19,184 nt of DNA from DASZHJ01 sp035581425. GTDB lineage: Bacteria; Pseudomonadota; Alphaproteobacteria; ATCC43930; CGMCC-115725. The first letter of the stretch is position 1, and every line of letters begins with the position of its first letter. The stretch lies in assembly GCA_035581425.1 (NCBI GenBank), contig DATJVP010000089.1, positions 1 through 19,184 on the forward strand, in the 5' to 3' direction. Shown in pieces: positions 7,313-14,363 of the stretch. A program made the position numbers and the translations under genes. The notes beneath the pieces were generated by a model. It saw only the letters and a program-made list of their open reading frames with translations, had not been told where the DNA came from and ran no database searches.

Positions 7313-7419
7313 TCGACCACCTCGTCGGCAAGCGCTGATAGCGTCGCGCCGCGCAGGATCTTCGCGGGATAGACCCTCGCGCGGCGAATATCGTCGAGCA
7401 GATCGGCCGAGTAGGACAT
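7309..7419 (-). CDS. Possible 36-residue ORF, convergent with fzlA
   Basis: An ATG at 7417-7419 opens a 36-codon frame (MSYSADLLDDIRRARVYPAK...) that ends in TAG overlapping the fzlA stop on the other strand. Third codon positions are mostly G or C, as in real genes of this window, and the predicted peptide is plausible (acidic helix then basic patch). No SD is evident and I recognise no family. It could be a small gene, a remnant of a longer gene, or chance. It is the only coding-like signal between fzlA and the glycosyltransferase at 7528. Confidence 0.2.
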   Translation of the reverse strand: MSYSADLLDDIRRARVYPAKILRGATLSALADEVVD

Positions 7420-7527
7420 GAGAAGCCGCGCACGCTACATTCGGGATATGTCCGGACTGTCGGCTTGAGCGGATTCCGCTCCGCGCTTGCTGGAAACATC
7501 AGAGCCGGAGTAGATCGTGGAAGGCCG

Positions 7528-8334
7528 ATGACGCAGTCCGATGACGACAAGGTGAGCTGCCTGATGGTGACCCTGCCGGTCCCGCAGCGCCTCGCCTTCC
7601 TTCAGCGTAGCGTCCGAGCCTATTGCCGCCAGACCCATGCGAACAAGGAGCTGGTGATCGTCACGGATGCCGGCTCGCAGTCGGACAAAACCGCCATCGC
7701 CGCTTTCGTCTCCTCGCTGGGGCGCGATGACATCAGGATCGTCGATCCCCCGAGGAAGCTAACGTTGGGCGGCCTGCGCAATCTGAGCCGGGCGAGTGCC
7801 AACGGATCGGTCCAATGCCACTGGGACGACGACGATCTTCATCACCCTCGACGCCTGGAGATGCAACTCCAGGCCCTGCAGGCGACCGGCAGCCAAGGCC
7901 TCTGCCTGCAGGATGTCATGCTCTACTTCAGTGCCTCGCGAGCACTCTACTGCACCAATTGGCGCGCGACGCCGGTCCGGGGCTTGCCGAGCACCTTGAT
8001 GTGCCGCGCTTCGGCGGCGATCCGCTACCCGGAGATCTTCGAGATCAAGCCGACCGAAGACACTGCGGTCGTGCTGCAGCTTCAAGAGCTCGGCACCTAC
8101 GGCGTTCTCGAGGACTGCCCGCACCTCTACGTCTATGTCTGCCACGGCGGGAATTCCTGGCCCGAGGATCATCATCGCATGCTGGCCGATCGTCTCGGGA
8201 TCTCGCGCGGCCTGCTGCTTCGCAGGGAAGCGGGGCTTCGCGAGGATTTGCGTCAGCACGAGTTCGGCTCGGACGCCGTCACCGTTCAGGGGCCCAATGG
8301 TCCAGCCTTTGTCCTCGGCGACGCCGGCGACTGA
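7528..8334 (+). CDS. Glycosyltransferase family 2 protein
   Basis: Predicted GT-A-fold sugar transferase, 268 aa. The N-terminal domain has the GT2 pattern: VSCLMVTLPVPQRLAFLQRSV (9-29), KELVIVTDAGS (40-50), GGLRNLSRASANG (81-93), then the metal/nucleotide-sugar motif HWDDDD (DDDD at 100-103). The second half carries EDTA-like acceptor-side residues (KPTEDTAVVLQL). I chose the ATG at 7528, which has GGAAGG 4 bases upstream, over an in-frame TTG at 7465. No membrane segments are seen, so it should act at the cytoplasmic face. It ends 3 bases before the convergent transglutaminase-like gene. Donor and acceptor are unknown; its place beside the SGNH/E1 cluster suggests a shared glycan product. 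Confidence 0.82.
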   Translation: MTQSDDDKVSCLMVTLPVPQRLAFLQRSVRAYCRQTHANKELVIVTDAGSQSDKTAIAAFVSSLGRDDIRIVDPPRKLTLGGLRNLSRASANGSVQCHWDDDDLHHPRRLEMQLQALQATGSQGLCLQDVMLYFSASRALYCTNWRATPVRGLPSTLMCRASAAIRYPEIFEIKPTEDTAVVLQLQELGTYGVLEDCPHLYVYVCHGGNSWPEDHHRMLADRLGISRGLLLRREAGLREDLRQHEFGSDAVTVQGPNGPAFVLGDAGD

Positions 8335-8337
8335 TCG

Positions 8338-9630
8338 CTACACGGCCGCGCTCACCACGGAAATCCGATCTCGAAAGATGAAGTTGCCGGAGTGGGTCTC
8401 GAAGACGCCGATCTCGATGCCGTCTCCGCGTGAGCGCGTCAGCGTGTACCAGCTCGCCGGGAAGTCGAGCGCGGGAGAGGTGTCGAAGAGCCGCGGCAGG
8501 CACTGGGTCTGCATCCGGTAGTCGAGGCCGCCCAGGAAATAATCTTGCCAGGCCTCGTCGCTTTCCTTTGCAGTGAGATTCGCAGAGAACAGATCGAGCG
8601 GCACCCATCCTCGTTCGCCGAGCCAGATCTCCATCCAGTAGTGATAGAAGGGGCTGATCGAATAGAGCACATAGCCGCTGGCCATGCGTGCGGGCAAGCC
8701 GCGGGCGCGGCAGAGTGCCACAAGCAGCGCCGAGCCGAGCCGGCAATCGTACCAGCCCATGTCTAGGATGCTGTGCAGGGGGTTACTTCTATCGAGCTCA
8801 TCGACGTGAAGTACGCCGCAAATCAGCCGCGTCTGAATGAAGTCCCAGAAGCGCCGCACCGTCTGCCATGGCTCGTGCGGGGTTCCCGCAAGCTCCGCTG
8901 CGAGGGCCGCAATGCGCGCGTCTACCTGGATGATGCCTTCCCGAGGCTGCGTGTAGAGGTCGAGCTCGCTTTGCGTAAGGGCCGACCGCCCGATCTCCGG
9001 GCCCGATGGTTCGGCCACGAAGGATAGCTCGGCGCCGAGCGTCGCGGTCTCTTCCGCCGAGGGCGGAAGCTTCGCGTCGAGCCGTCCCGGGCCGGAGCTC
9101 AGGGCGGCTCCCGCAATCGACGATCGCGCGCTCCCGATCTCGAGCCCCCGCAACATCGCGCTCTCCAACGGCAATGGCATCCGAAGGCGAATCGCTTTGC
9201 CCTTCGTGGCCGCTCGCAGATTGAATTCACGCTCGAGCGAAACCGAAAACCGCCGGGGGCCGAGGGTCGCCGGAGGTGGCGGCGTGCGCCTCCCGTCCGA
9301 CCCCGCGTGAAACTCGGACACGAGCCTCCGCCCGGTCGCAACGAAGTGGTCAGGCCAGAGCGGATCGCCCCCGCGGAGGTAGGCCCACTTGATGGTGTTG
9401 AGGACTTCCGCGGGATCGAAGCGACGTTCGCCGCGGGCCGCGCTTTCGAACGGCAGCCCAGCAGCGACGAAGCGCTCGAGGGCCTCGCCGGCCTCGTGCC
9501 GTGCGGTGGCGCCTTCGCTCCGCATCCGGTGCCCCCAGCCATGGAGCGCCAGCAGCTCGACTATTTGAGCCTGCGGCACTGTGCGATATCGTGCATGCGC
9601 CGTGATGCCTAGGCGCGCGCCTGCCCCCAT
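8338..9630 (-). CDS. Transglutaminase-like superfamily protein
   Basis: 430-residue protein with a C-terminal transglutaminase-like (papain-fold) domain. The triad is apparent: C296 in GWYDCRLGS, H330 in FYHYWMEIW and D346 in VPLDLFSA, with the usual VALCRARGLPARMASGYV between Cys and His. Residues 1-230 form an N-terminal region of no recognised family. It is rich in basic and Pro residues and contains a beta-rich part near 125-215 (RRFSVSLEREFNL), as in many bacterial members that carry an extra beta domain. There is no signal peptide, so the protein is probably cytoplasmic. I prefer the ATG at 9628-9630 (GGAG 9 bases upstream) to a GTG 15 bases further out. It is divergent from the lipoyl-like gene, and the two share an 86-base gap. 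It could be a peptidase, an amidase or an acyl transferase. Confidence 0.75.
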   Translation of the reverse strand: MGAGARLGITAHARYRTVPQAQIVELLALHGWGHRMRSEGATARHEAGEALERFVAAGLPFESAARGERRFDPAEVLNTIKWAYLRGGDPLWPDHFVATGRRLVSEFHAGSDGRRTPPPPATLGPRRFSVSLEREFNLRAATKGKAIRLRMPLPLESAMLRGLEIGSARSSIAGAALSSGPGRLDAKLPPSAEETATLGAELSFVAEPSGPEIGRSALTQSELDLYTQPREGIIQVDARIAALAAELAGTPHEPWQTVRRFWDFIQTRLICGVLHVDELDRSNPLHSILDMGWYDCRLGSALLVALCRARGLPARMASGYVLYSISPFYHYWMEIWLGERGWVPLDLFSANLTAKESDEAWQDYFLGGLDYRMQTQCLPRLFDTSPALDFPASWYTLTRSRGDGIEIGVFETHSGNFIFRDRISVVSAAV

Positions 9631-9639
9631 CTTTCGTTG

Positions 9640-9643
9640 CTCC
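9640..9643 (-). promoter_or_regulatory. Shine-Dalgarno choosing the ATG of the transglutaminase-like gene
   Basis: GGAG on the minus strand sits 9 bases upstream of the ATG at 9630 and overlaps the alternative GTG at 9643-9645. It therefore favours the shorter product. Confidence 0.4.
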
Positions 9644-9716
9644 ACTGCGGTGACCGACTATCGATCGTCCGAATACCCTCTCGCTCTCTTACCACGTCCC
9701 TTCGGAGTCTCGCGCC

Positions 9717-10085
9717 TTGCTCATCTCACTGACGCTGCCGCGCACCAACGAATACATGACGGAAGCGGTCATCCGAAAGATCTATGCGACGGAGGGCGAG
9801 CTGTTGGCGGTGGGTGCCAAATTCCTGGATTTCGCCGTCGACCTCAGCGCGCGCGTGCCGCACGATTGCCCGCCGATTCAGCATTATCGCCTGGCGGTGC
9901 GCGACCGGGCCTGGTTGCGCCGCCTCGAGGTGGCGGCCGGCGATGAAGTGCCGATGGGGGCCACGCTCGCGCTCTTCAGCACCGCGCCCGAAGAGCCGCT
10001 CGACGGCAAACCCGCACGCGCGGTGCGCGTGAGCCTCGCGGGGATCATCGATTCCTCGGATTGGTGGGTGGGTCCCGGCGCGTGA
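9717..10085 (+). CDS. Lipoyl/biotinyl-fold protein lacking the modified lysine
   Basis: 122-residue protein whose ends resemble the two halves of a lipoyl hammerhead domain. The first half is LISLTLPRTNEYMTEAVIRK followed by ATEGELLAVGAKFLDFAVDL; the last is LRRLEVAAGDEVPMGATLALF, the usual closing strands. Where a lipoyl domain has ETDKA after the first half, this protein reads VDLSARVPHD and then an insert of about 15 residues. No lysine is positioned for lipoylation or biotinylation. The start is TTG at 9717 with GGAG 9 bases upstream; a later ATG (9756) would cut off the first strand. The gene overlaps the next by GTGA, so the two are probably coupled. A structural or carrier-docking role is inferred. 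Confidence 0.6.
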   Translation: MLISLTLPRTNEYMTEAVIRKIYATEGELLAVGAKFLDFAVDLSARVPHDCPPIQHYRLAVRDRAWLRRLEVAAGDEVPMGATLALFSTAPEEPLDGKPARAVRVSLAGIIDSSDWWVGPGA

Positions 10086-11461
10086 CGACCGTTCCCCTCC
10101 GGCTGGGCCCCTTGACCGTCGCGGGCTTCGAGGTTCGCCGCTCGGGCATTCGATGGCTATGCGAGGACGGCCGGCTATGCGAGCCCGGCGAGGTCGTCGC
10201 TTACTGCAACATCGGTCTCGTGCCGAGCCGCGAATTGCAGGCGGCGCCGCAGCCGTTCGCAGAGGAGACGCGCGATCTGCAAGTCGCATTCGCACTTCCT
10301 GTCGGCGGCCGGCTGCGGAAATCGACGGGGAGCTCCCATGGCGGATTTCTCGACCGGCTGCACGAGCTCCAGCGCTGGACCCCCGACTTCGTCATCGGCG
10401 AAGTGGTCCGTTCCAGTCACAAGCCGACGGTGGGCGGCGAGACCGGCGACGCGCTGCGGCTTCTGCTCCTCGCGGGTCGGCGGTTCACGGAGTTCGCGGA
10501 GGGGCGGTCCGGGCTCCTGACCGGCTGGCACGACCGCGCCCGCGCCTGGTGGGGCGAGGCGGCGGAGCCGCACGGCACCGTGCTCTGTCTCGGCAATTGC
10601 GAGCTCTCGGCGTCAATGCGCGGGGAGAGCGGTGCGTTCCTGGATCTGTTCGAGGGGGCGCGAGGGCCCGCCCACGTCGCAGTCGTTTCCGATGACGTGC
10701 TCGTTCCCTGCGCATCGACCCTCGTCGAGCAGGCGCGCCGCACCCCCGCCGAAGCGGAGGCTCTGGCGGCCGATTTCATGCAGTCCTTCCAGGCGAGCCA
10801 TCCGCCGCCGCGGCCTGAAGATTGGGTTTACGCGAGCTGCCTCCTCGCGGCGCTCCAGCGCTCGCCTTTGACGGAGCGCTACGATCTTCTGATGCGCGCC
10901 GGTCTGCGGACGGCCATGCCAGCCGACACGCTCGTCGTGTCGCTTGGCGCGGAAGCTCAAATCGTCCTGCGCCACAAGCGTCTCGGCTACACAATGAGCC
11001 TCTACGGATTTCGCATTCGAGATGCGGGCGCGGCGGTGCGTGCCTGGCTCGGTGCCGCCTTCGAGCCGGTCGAGCGGACGATCGACGACATCCGCAGGGA
11101 TCTCACCGCGCTTATCGAGGCCGTGCGGGCACAAGGGGCCGCGACGGTGCTCGCACTCAACGTCATGTCGAGCTCCGCGTACGAGACAATCCAGTCCTAC
11201 TCCTCCTTCGATCGGCCGATGGGAAACGTCCTCTGGAGTGTGCGCAGCAAGGAGACGAATTTGATGCTGCACGATCTCGCGCGGGAGCGCGGGATCGTCA
11301 TCGTCGACGTGGACGCAATCGCTGCGGATCTGGGCGCGGGGACGCATTTTCCCGACGGCATTCACGGCAGCGGCAGGATGCAGGCTGAAGTGCGCGCGGA
11401 GATCGTGCGAGCTCTGCGCGTTTGCGGCGTCCGAGGTTTCGCTCCTCGCGCCGTCAGCTGA
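10082..11461 (+). CDS. Large protein with C-terminal SGNH-hydrolase-like module
   Basis: 459-residue protein of unknown function. The C-terminal third (about 280-450) resembles SGNH/GDSL hydrolases. It has LALNVMSSSAYE, a helix followed by IVIVDVDAIAADLGAG (405-420) and the catalytic-type motif DGIH (D425, H428). The same helix-strand pattern recurs in the two SGNH proteins of the opposite operon. The N-terminal two-thirds is unassigned. It holds a possible beta-sandwich (GRLCEPGEVVAYCNIGL) reminiscent of a lipoyl-like fold, and LCLGNCELSASMRGESG, a possible nucleophile region. The GTG start overlaps the previous stop (GTGA). Cysteines are unusually frequent. The gene converges on the lipoyl gene, overlapping it by 8 bases. 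It may be a carbohydrate esterase or acyltransferase. Confidence 0.6.
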   Translation: MTTVPLRLGPLTVAGFEVRRSGIRWLCEDGRLCEPGEVVAYCNIGLVPSRELQAAPQPFAEETRDLQVAFALPVGGRLRKSTGSSHGGFLDRLHELQRWTPDFVIGEVVRSSHKPTVGGETGDALRLLLLAGRRFTEFAEGRSGLLTGWHDRARAWWGEAAEPHGTVLCLGNCELSASMRGESGAFLDLFEGARGPAHVAVVSDDVLVPCASTLVEQARRTPAEAEALAADFMQSFQASHPPPRPEDWVYASCLLAALQRSPLTERYDLLMRAGLRTAMPADTLVVSLGAEAQIVLRHKRLGYTMSLYGFRIRDAGAAVRAWLGAAFEPVERTIDDIRRDLTALIEAVRAQGAATVLALNVMSSSAYETIQSYSSFDRPMGNVLWSVRSKETNLMLHDLARERGIVIVDVDAIAADLGAGTHFPDGIHGSGRMQAEVRAEIVRALRVCGVRGFAPRAVS

Positions 11462-11759
11462 CCTCGAACTCGACCGGCAGCTCGGCTACCGCGGCCAGCG
11501 AATCCGGGAGGGCCTCGGCGCCGTCATCGCTCATCACGGCCAAGGGCAGTCCCACCTTCTGCCATTCCCCTGCGGCACAGAGGAGCGCGCGCAATATGCC
11601 GTGCTGCGCCGCGCGCACCTCGACGATGGCCTTGTAGGTCTCCAATTCCACGATCAAGTCGCCGGCCTCGAAGGCGCGGCCGGAGGCGCCGTGCCACTCG
11701 AGCACCCGCACCTCTTCCACATCCTCGATCGGTCCCGGAACCACCAGTTTGTAGATCAT
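11454..11759 (-). CDS. Free-standing lipoyl (biotin/lipoyl-attachment) domain protein
   Basis: 101-residue single-domain carrier. The pattern is that of E2 lipoyl domains: MIYKLVVPGPIEDVEEVRVLEW, then GRAFEAGDLIVELETYKAIVEV with the modifiable K43 in ETYKA (canonical ETDKA), then GILRALLCAAGEWQKVGLPLAVM. There is no subunit-binding or acyltransferase domain, so it can only carry an acyl or aminomethyl-like group. A biotin domain would have an MKM motif, which is absent, so lipoyl is the better call. The ATG at 11757-11759 lies 25 bases after the E1 beta stop in the same operon, so it is the probable acceptor for that E1. The C-terminal tail (about 80-101) is acidic and extra. Confidence 0.85.
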   Translation of the reverse strand: MIYKLVVPGPIEDVEEVRVLEWHGASGRAFEAGDLIVELETYKAIVEVRAAQHGILRALLCAAGEWQKVGLPLAVMSDDGAEALPDSLAAVAELPVEFEVS

Positions 11760-11784
11760 GCCCCCTCGCAGCGAGTGGACGCGC

Positions 11785-12768
11785 TCATCGGCTCGCAAGC
11801 AATCCGCGCACCGCATCCGTCACGCGCTCGACGTCCGGTATGCATGCAGCCTCGAGTATCGGATTCGACGAGACCGGCGCCGGCAAGGCCCCGATTCGCG
11901 CCGTGCGCAAGTTTGCCAGACTCTCGCGCGCGCGGAAAATCACTTCCGCGCCGACGCCGCAACTAAGCTGCCCTTCCTCGAGCGTCAGCAACGCGCCGGT
12001 GCGTCCAGCGGATCCGCAAACGGTCGCCATGTCGAGCGGCGCAAGCGAGCGGAGATCGACGATCTCGCAGGAAATACCCTCGGCGGCGAGCCGCTCGGCG
12101 GATCGCTCGGCGATGCGGGTCATGAACGAGAAGGTCGCGATCGTGACGTCGCTTCCGCACCGGCGAATGGCGGCCTCACCAAGCGGGATCAATGTTTCCT
12201 CGTTCGGGACCTCGCCGGCGGTGGGGAAGAGGCGCTTGTGATCGACATAAACGACCGGCCCGCGCTCCCGGAGCGCGGATTTGAGAAGGCCGTAAGCGTC
12301 GGCGGGGGTCGCGGGAACGACGACCTTCAGGCCCGGCACGGCCATGAGCCACGCCTCGATGCATTGCGAGTGGGCCACCCCCTGACCCTTGGCTCCTGCC
12401 GTCGTCTTGACCACGAGCGGGACCTCGATCTGCCCGCCTGTCTTGTAGCGGGCCTTAGCGGCATAGTTCACGAGGGGATCGAGGCCGAGCATCAGGAAAT
12501 CCATATACGTGATGGTGACGAGGGCGCGCAGTCCCGCCGCCGCCGCGCCGACACCGAGGCCGATCATCGCGGATTCCGCCACGGGAGTATTGCGGACGCG
12601 CGCCCGCCCGAACCTTTCGAACAAGCCCTCGAATTCCCTGTAGGAGCCGCCGAACTCCGCAACATCCTGTCCGAGGACGATGATGCGCTCGTTCCGATCC
12701 ATTTCCTCGCGCAAGGCGCGGATGATCGCCTCGCGGAAGAACAGCTTCTGCCGCGCGTCAGACGACAT
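11785..12768 (-). CDS. 2-oxoacid dehydrogenase E1 component, beta subunit (PdhB/AcoB-like)
   Basis: Beta subunit of a thiamine-diphosphate-dependent heterotetrameric E1, 327 aa. Family motifs are present in order: REAIIRALREEM (12-23), VLGQDVAEFGGSYR (31-44), NTPVAESAMIGLGVGAA with the cofactor-activating E65, TYMDFLMLGLDPLVNYAAK, AKGQGVAHSQ with H133, VVPATPADAYGLLKSAL and the C-terminal transketolase domain (IVDLRSLAPLDMATV, LLTLEEG). It overlaps the E1 alpha end by 11 bases, so translation is coupled. Together they would decarboxylate a 2-oxoacid and pass the acyl group to a lipoyl domain. Resemblance is to the pyruvate/acetoin type rather than the single-chain AceE. The substrate cannot be read from the sequence. 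Confidence 0.92.
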   Translation of the reverse strand: MSSDARQKLFFREAIIRALREEMDRNERIIVLGQDVAEFGGSYREFEGLFERFGRARVRNTPVAESAMIGLGVGAAAAGLRALVTITYMDFLMLGLDPLVNYAAKARYKTGGQIEVPLVVKTTAGAKGQGVAHSQCIEAWLMAVPGLKVVVPATPADAYGLLKSALRERGPVVYVDHKRLFPTAGEVPNEETLIPLGEAAIRRCGSDVTIATFSFMTRIAERSAERLAAEGISCEIVDLRSLAPLDMATVCGSAGRTGALLTLEEGQLSCGVGAEVIFRARESLANLRTARIGALPAPVSSNPILEAACIPDVERVTDAVRGLLASR

Positions 12769-13684
12769 CGCTGACCGCTTCCGACGGATCGGGGTAGGGT
12801 GCGGCCTCGGCGAACCGGACGGCCGCCGCGATGGCGCGCCGGACTTCCTCCTCGAGTTGCTTTCGTGCAGATGCGCTCAAGCCGCCCTCCGCCTCGAGAT
12901 TGTCGGCAAGGCGCGAGATCGGGCAGCGCTTGCGGATGGCCTGCATTTCTGCGGCGCTTCGGGTCTCGCGCACCGCCGTCGAGTGGCTGGCGAAGCGCTC
13001 GGAAAGGCATTCGAGGAATACCGGGCCCGCTCCGGTCCGCGACCGCTCGGCGAGCTCGCGGGCTGCGTCTCGAACCGCCGCCACGTCCATTCCGTCGACG
13101 GTCCGCGCGGGAATGCCGAACGGCCCCGCCAAATCCGAGAGCGATTTGGGGGCGAGTGCCTCCGAGCGCGGGGTGGAGACCGAATATCCATTGTTGTCGC
13201 AGACGAGCAGCAGCGGGAGCTTCCAAAGCGCAGCGATGTTGAGCGTCTCGTGCAATGCGCCGGCGCCGCAGGCGCCGTCGCCGAAGAGGCAGGCAACGAT
13301 CGTTCCCGGCTCTTGCAGCTGCGCCGCGAGCGCGACGCCGGCGGCGATCGAGAGGTTGCCGGCGACGACTGCATGTGCGCCGAAGAACCCGGCCGAGCGC
13401 TGTGCGAGGTGACCCCTGCCGCCCTTGCCGCGACAGGGACCCGCGGTTTTGCCGAGAAGCTCCGCCATGACGGCGCCGGGCTCGAGCCCGCGAGCAAGCG
13501 CGGGCGCGATCGACCGGCCGCTCGTCAGAAGCTGGTCCCGCTCGCCGAGCACGGAGCAGAGGCCTACGGCGACGGCCTCCTGTCCCTCTGACAGCAATTG
13601 GAACCCATGGTCGCTGCGGCGCATCAGCGCGGCCTCGAAGGCGCGGATGAGCAGCATCGCGCGCAGCAGCTCGATCCTATCCAT
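12758..13684 (-). CDS. 2-oxoacid dehydrogenase E1 component, alpha subunit (PdhA/AcoA-like)
   Basis: Thiamine-diphosphate-binding alpha subunit, 308 aa. The ThDP motif runs from GDG at 135-137 to NN at 164-165 (GDGACGAGALHETLNIAALW ... VCDNNGYSVSTP). The upstream loop RGKGGRGHLA (85-94) corresponds to the SRGKGGSMHM of typical E1 alpha, with the active-site-loop His kept as H92. FASHSTAVRE replaces the RGHSMSDP loop, so the phosphorylation/lipoyl-docking loop is divergent. It is shorter than usual (330-400 aa), mainly at the N-terminus. The ATG at 13682-13684 overlaps the end of the upstream SGNH-like gene by 8 bases. A longer open frame reaches 13885 but lies inside that gene and has a non-coding arginine-rich composition. 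Confidence 0.92.
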   Translation of the reverse strand: MDRIELLRAMLLIRAFEAALMRRSDHGFQLLSEGQEAVAVGLCSVLGERDQLLTSGRSIAPALARGLEPGAVMAELLGKTAGPCRGKGGRGHLAQRSAGFFGAHAVVAGNLSIAAGVALAAQLQEPGTIVACLFGDGACGAGALHETLNIAALWKLPLLLVCDNNGYSVSTPRSEALAPKSLSDLAGPFGIPARTVDGMDVAAVRDAARELAERSRTGAGPVFLECLSERFASHSTAVRETRSAAEMQAIRKRCPISRLADNLEAEGGLSASARKQLEEEVRRAIAAAVRFAEAAPYPDPSEAVSDVV

Positions 13685-14363
13685 TGCGCCTCGCGCGCTG
13701 TGCCTTCTCGCGCAAGCGGCGCTGAATGAGGGCAACGAGCTGATGCGTGCCGCCGAGATGCTGTTTCGCCCGCTCCTGGATCTCCGGCGGTATGCAGTCG
13801 TCCGCGCCGACGCCGAGGATGCTCGAGGCGATGACGTAGCCGGCAGCCTCGGCCGCCGCCGCGCTCGCCAAGCGGAAATCCGCACTTACGCTTCGCGCCC
13901 CGAGATGCGCGAGGACCGCGTCGATGTCGATGACGAAGGCGCCGGTATCGTGCGAGAGCTCGATCGCCGCCATGTTGAGACGGCGAAGGCGCTCGATCGA
14001 CATCCCCGATGGATCGTGGCCCGATGCTCCGCCGCCCGTCGTGACGTGACGGAATGCGGTGCAGATGAAAACGTAAGGCACCGCAGCGAGGATCGGCGCG
14101 AGCTCGCGATGCCAGCGCTGCACGATCGAGGGCACCGGCTCCTCCGCGCGTCCGAGCTCGGGAAGCAGCGAAGCGATGACCATGCTCGGACGGTCCGACT
14201 TGCCGATTGCGTCTAAGGTGGCGCAAAAGCGGAGCTCGCCCGGCCATGGAATTCCCGATGCCGCGCCGAGGCACTCCGAAAGCTGCTCGCTCGCCGCGAC
14301 AAGCGCGTGCTGCTCGCTGTCCGCGACCACTGCCTCGATGAGGAGAGGCTGCGGTAAGGTCAC
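13677..14363 (-). CDS. SGNH-hydrolase-like protein lacking the catalytic His
   Basis: 228-residue protein related to the SGNH-like proteins at 15373-16173 and in the C-terminus of 10082-11461. Shared features are the NMAAIELSHDTGAFVIDIDA stretch (130-149), then VLAHLGA. At the position of the DxxH catalytic pair it reads DFRL (162-165), so the His is lost. A DS at 15-16 (VVADSEQHAL) may correspond to the nucleophile block. The inferred role is therefore non-catalytic (regulator, scaffold) or altered chemistry. The GTG start at 14361-14363 overlaps the GT2 stop (GTGA). The next gene, E1 alpha, starts inside its last 8 bases. Similarity to SGNH enzymes is weak outside the paired segments. Confidence 0.55.
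   Translation of the reverse strand: MTLPQPLLIEAVVADSEQHALVAASEQLSECLGAASGIPWPGELRFCATLDAIGKSDRPSMVIASLLPELGRAEEPVPSIVQRWHRELAPILAAVPYVFICTAFRHVTTGGGASGHDPSGMSIERLRRLNMAAIELSHDTGAFVIDIDAVLAHLGARSVSADFRLASAAAAEAAGYVIASSILGVGADDCIPPEIQERAKQHLGGTHQLVALIQRRLREKAQRARRNG

Noticed and set aside
11758..12774. Plus-strand open frame opposite E1 beta
   Set aside because: Mirror of a conserved enzyme, with an Arg/Asp/His-rich translation and no family features.
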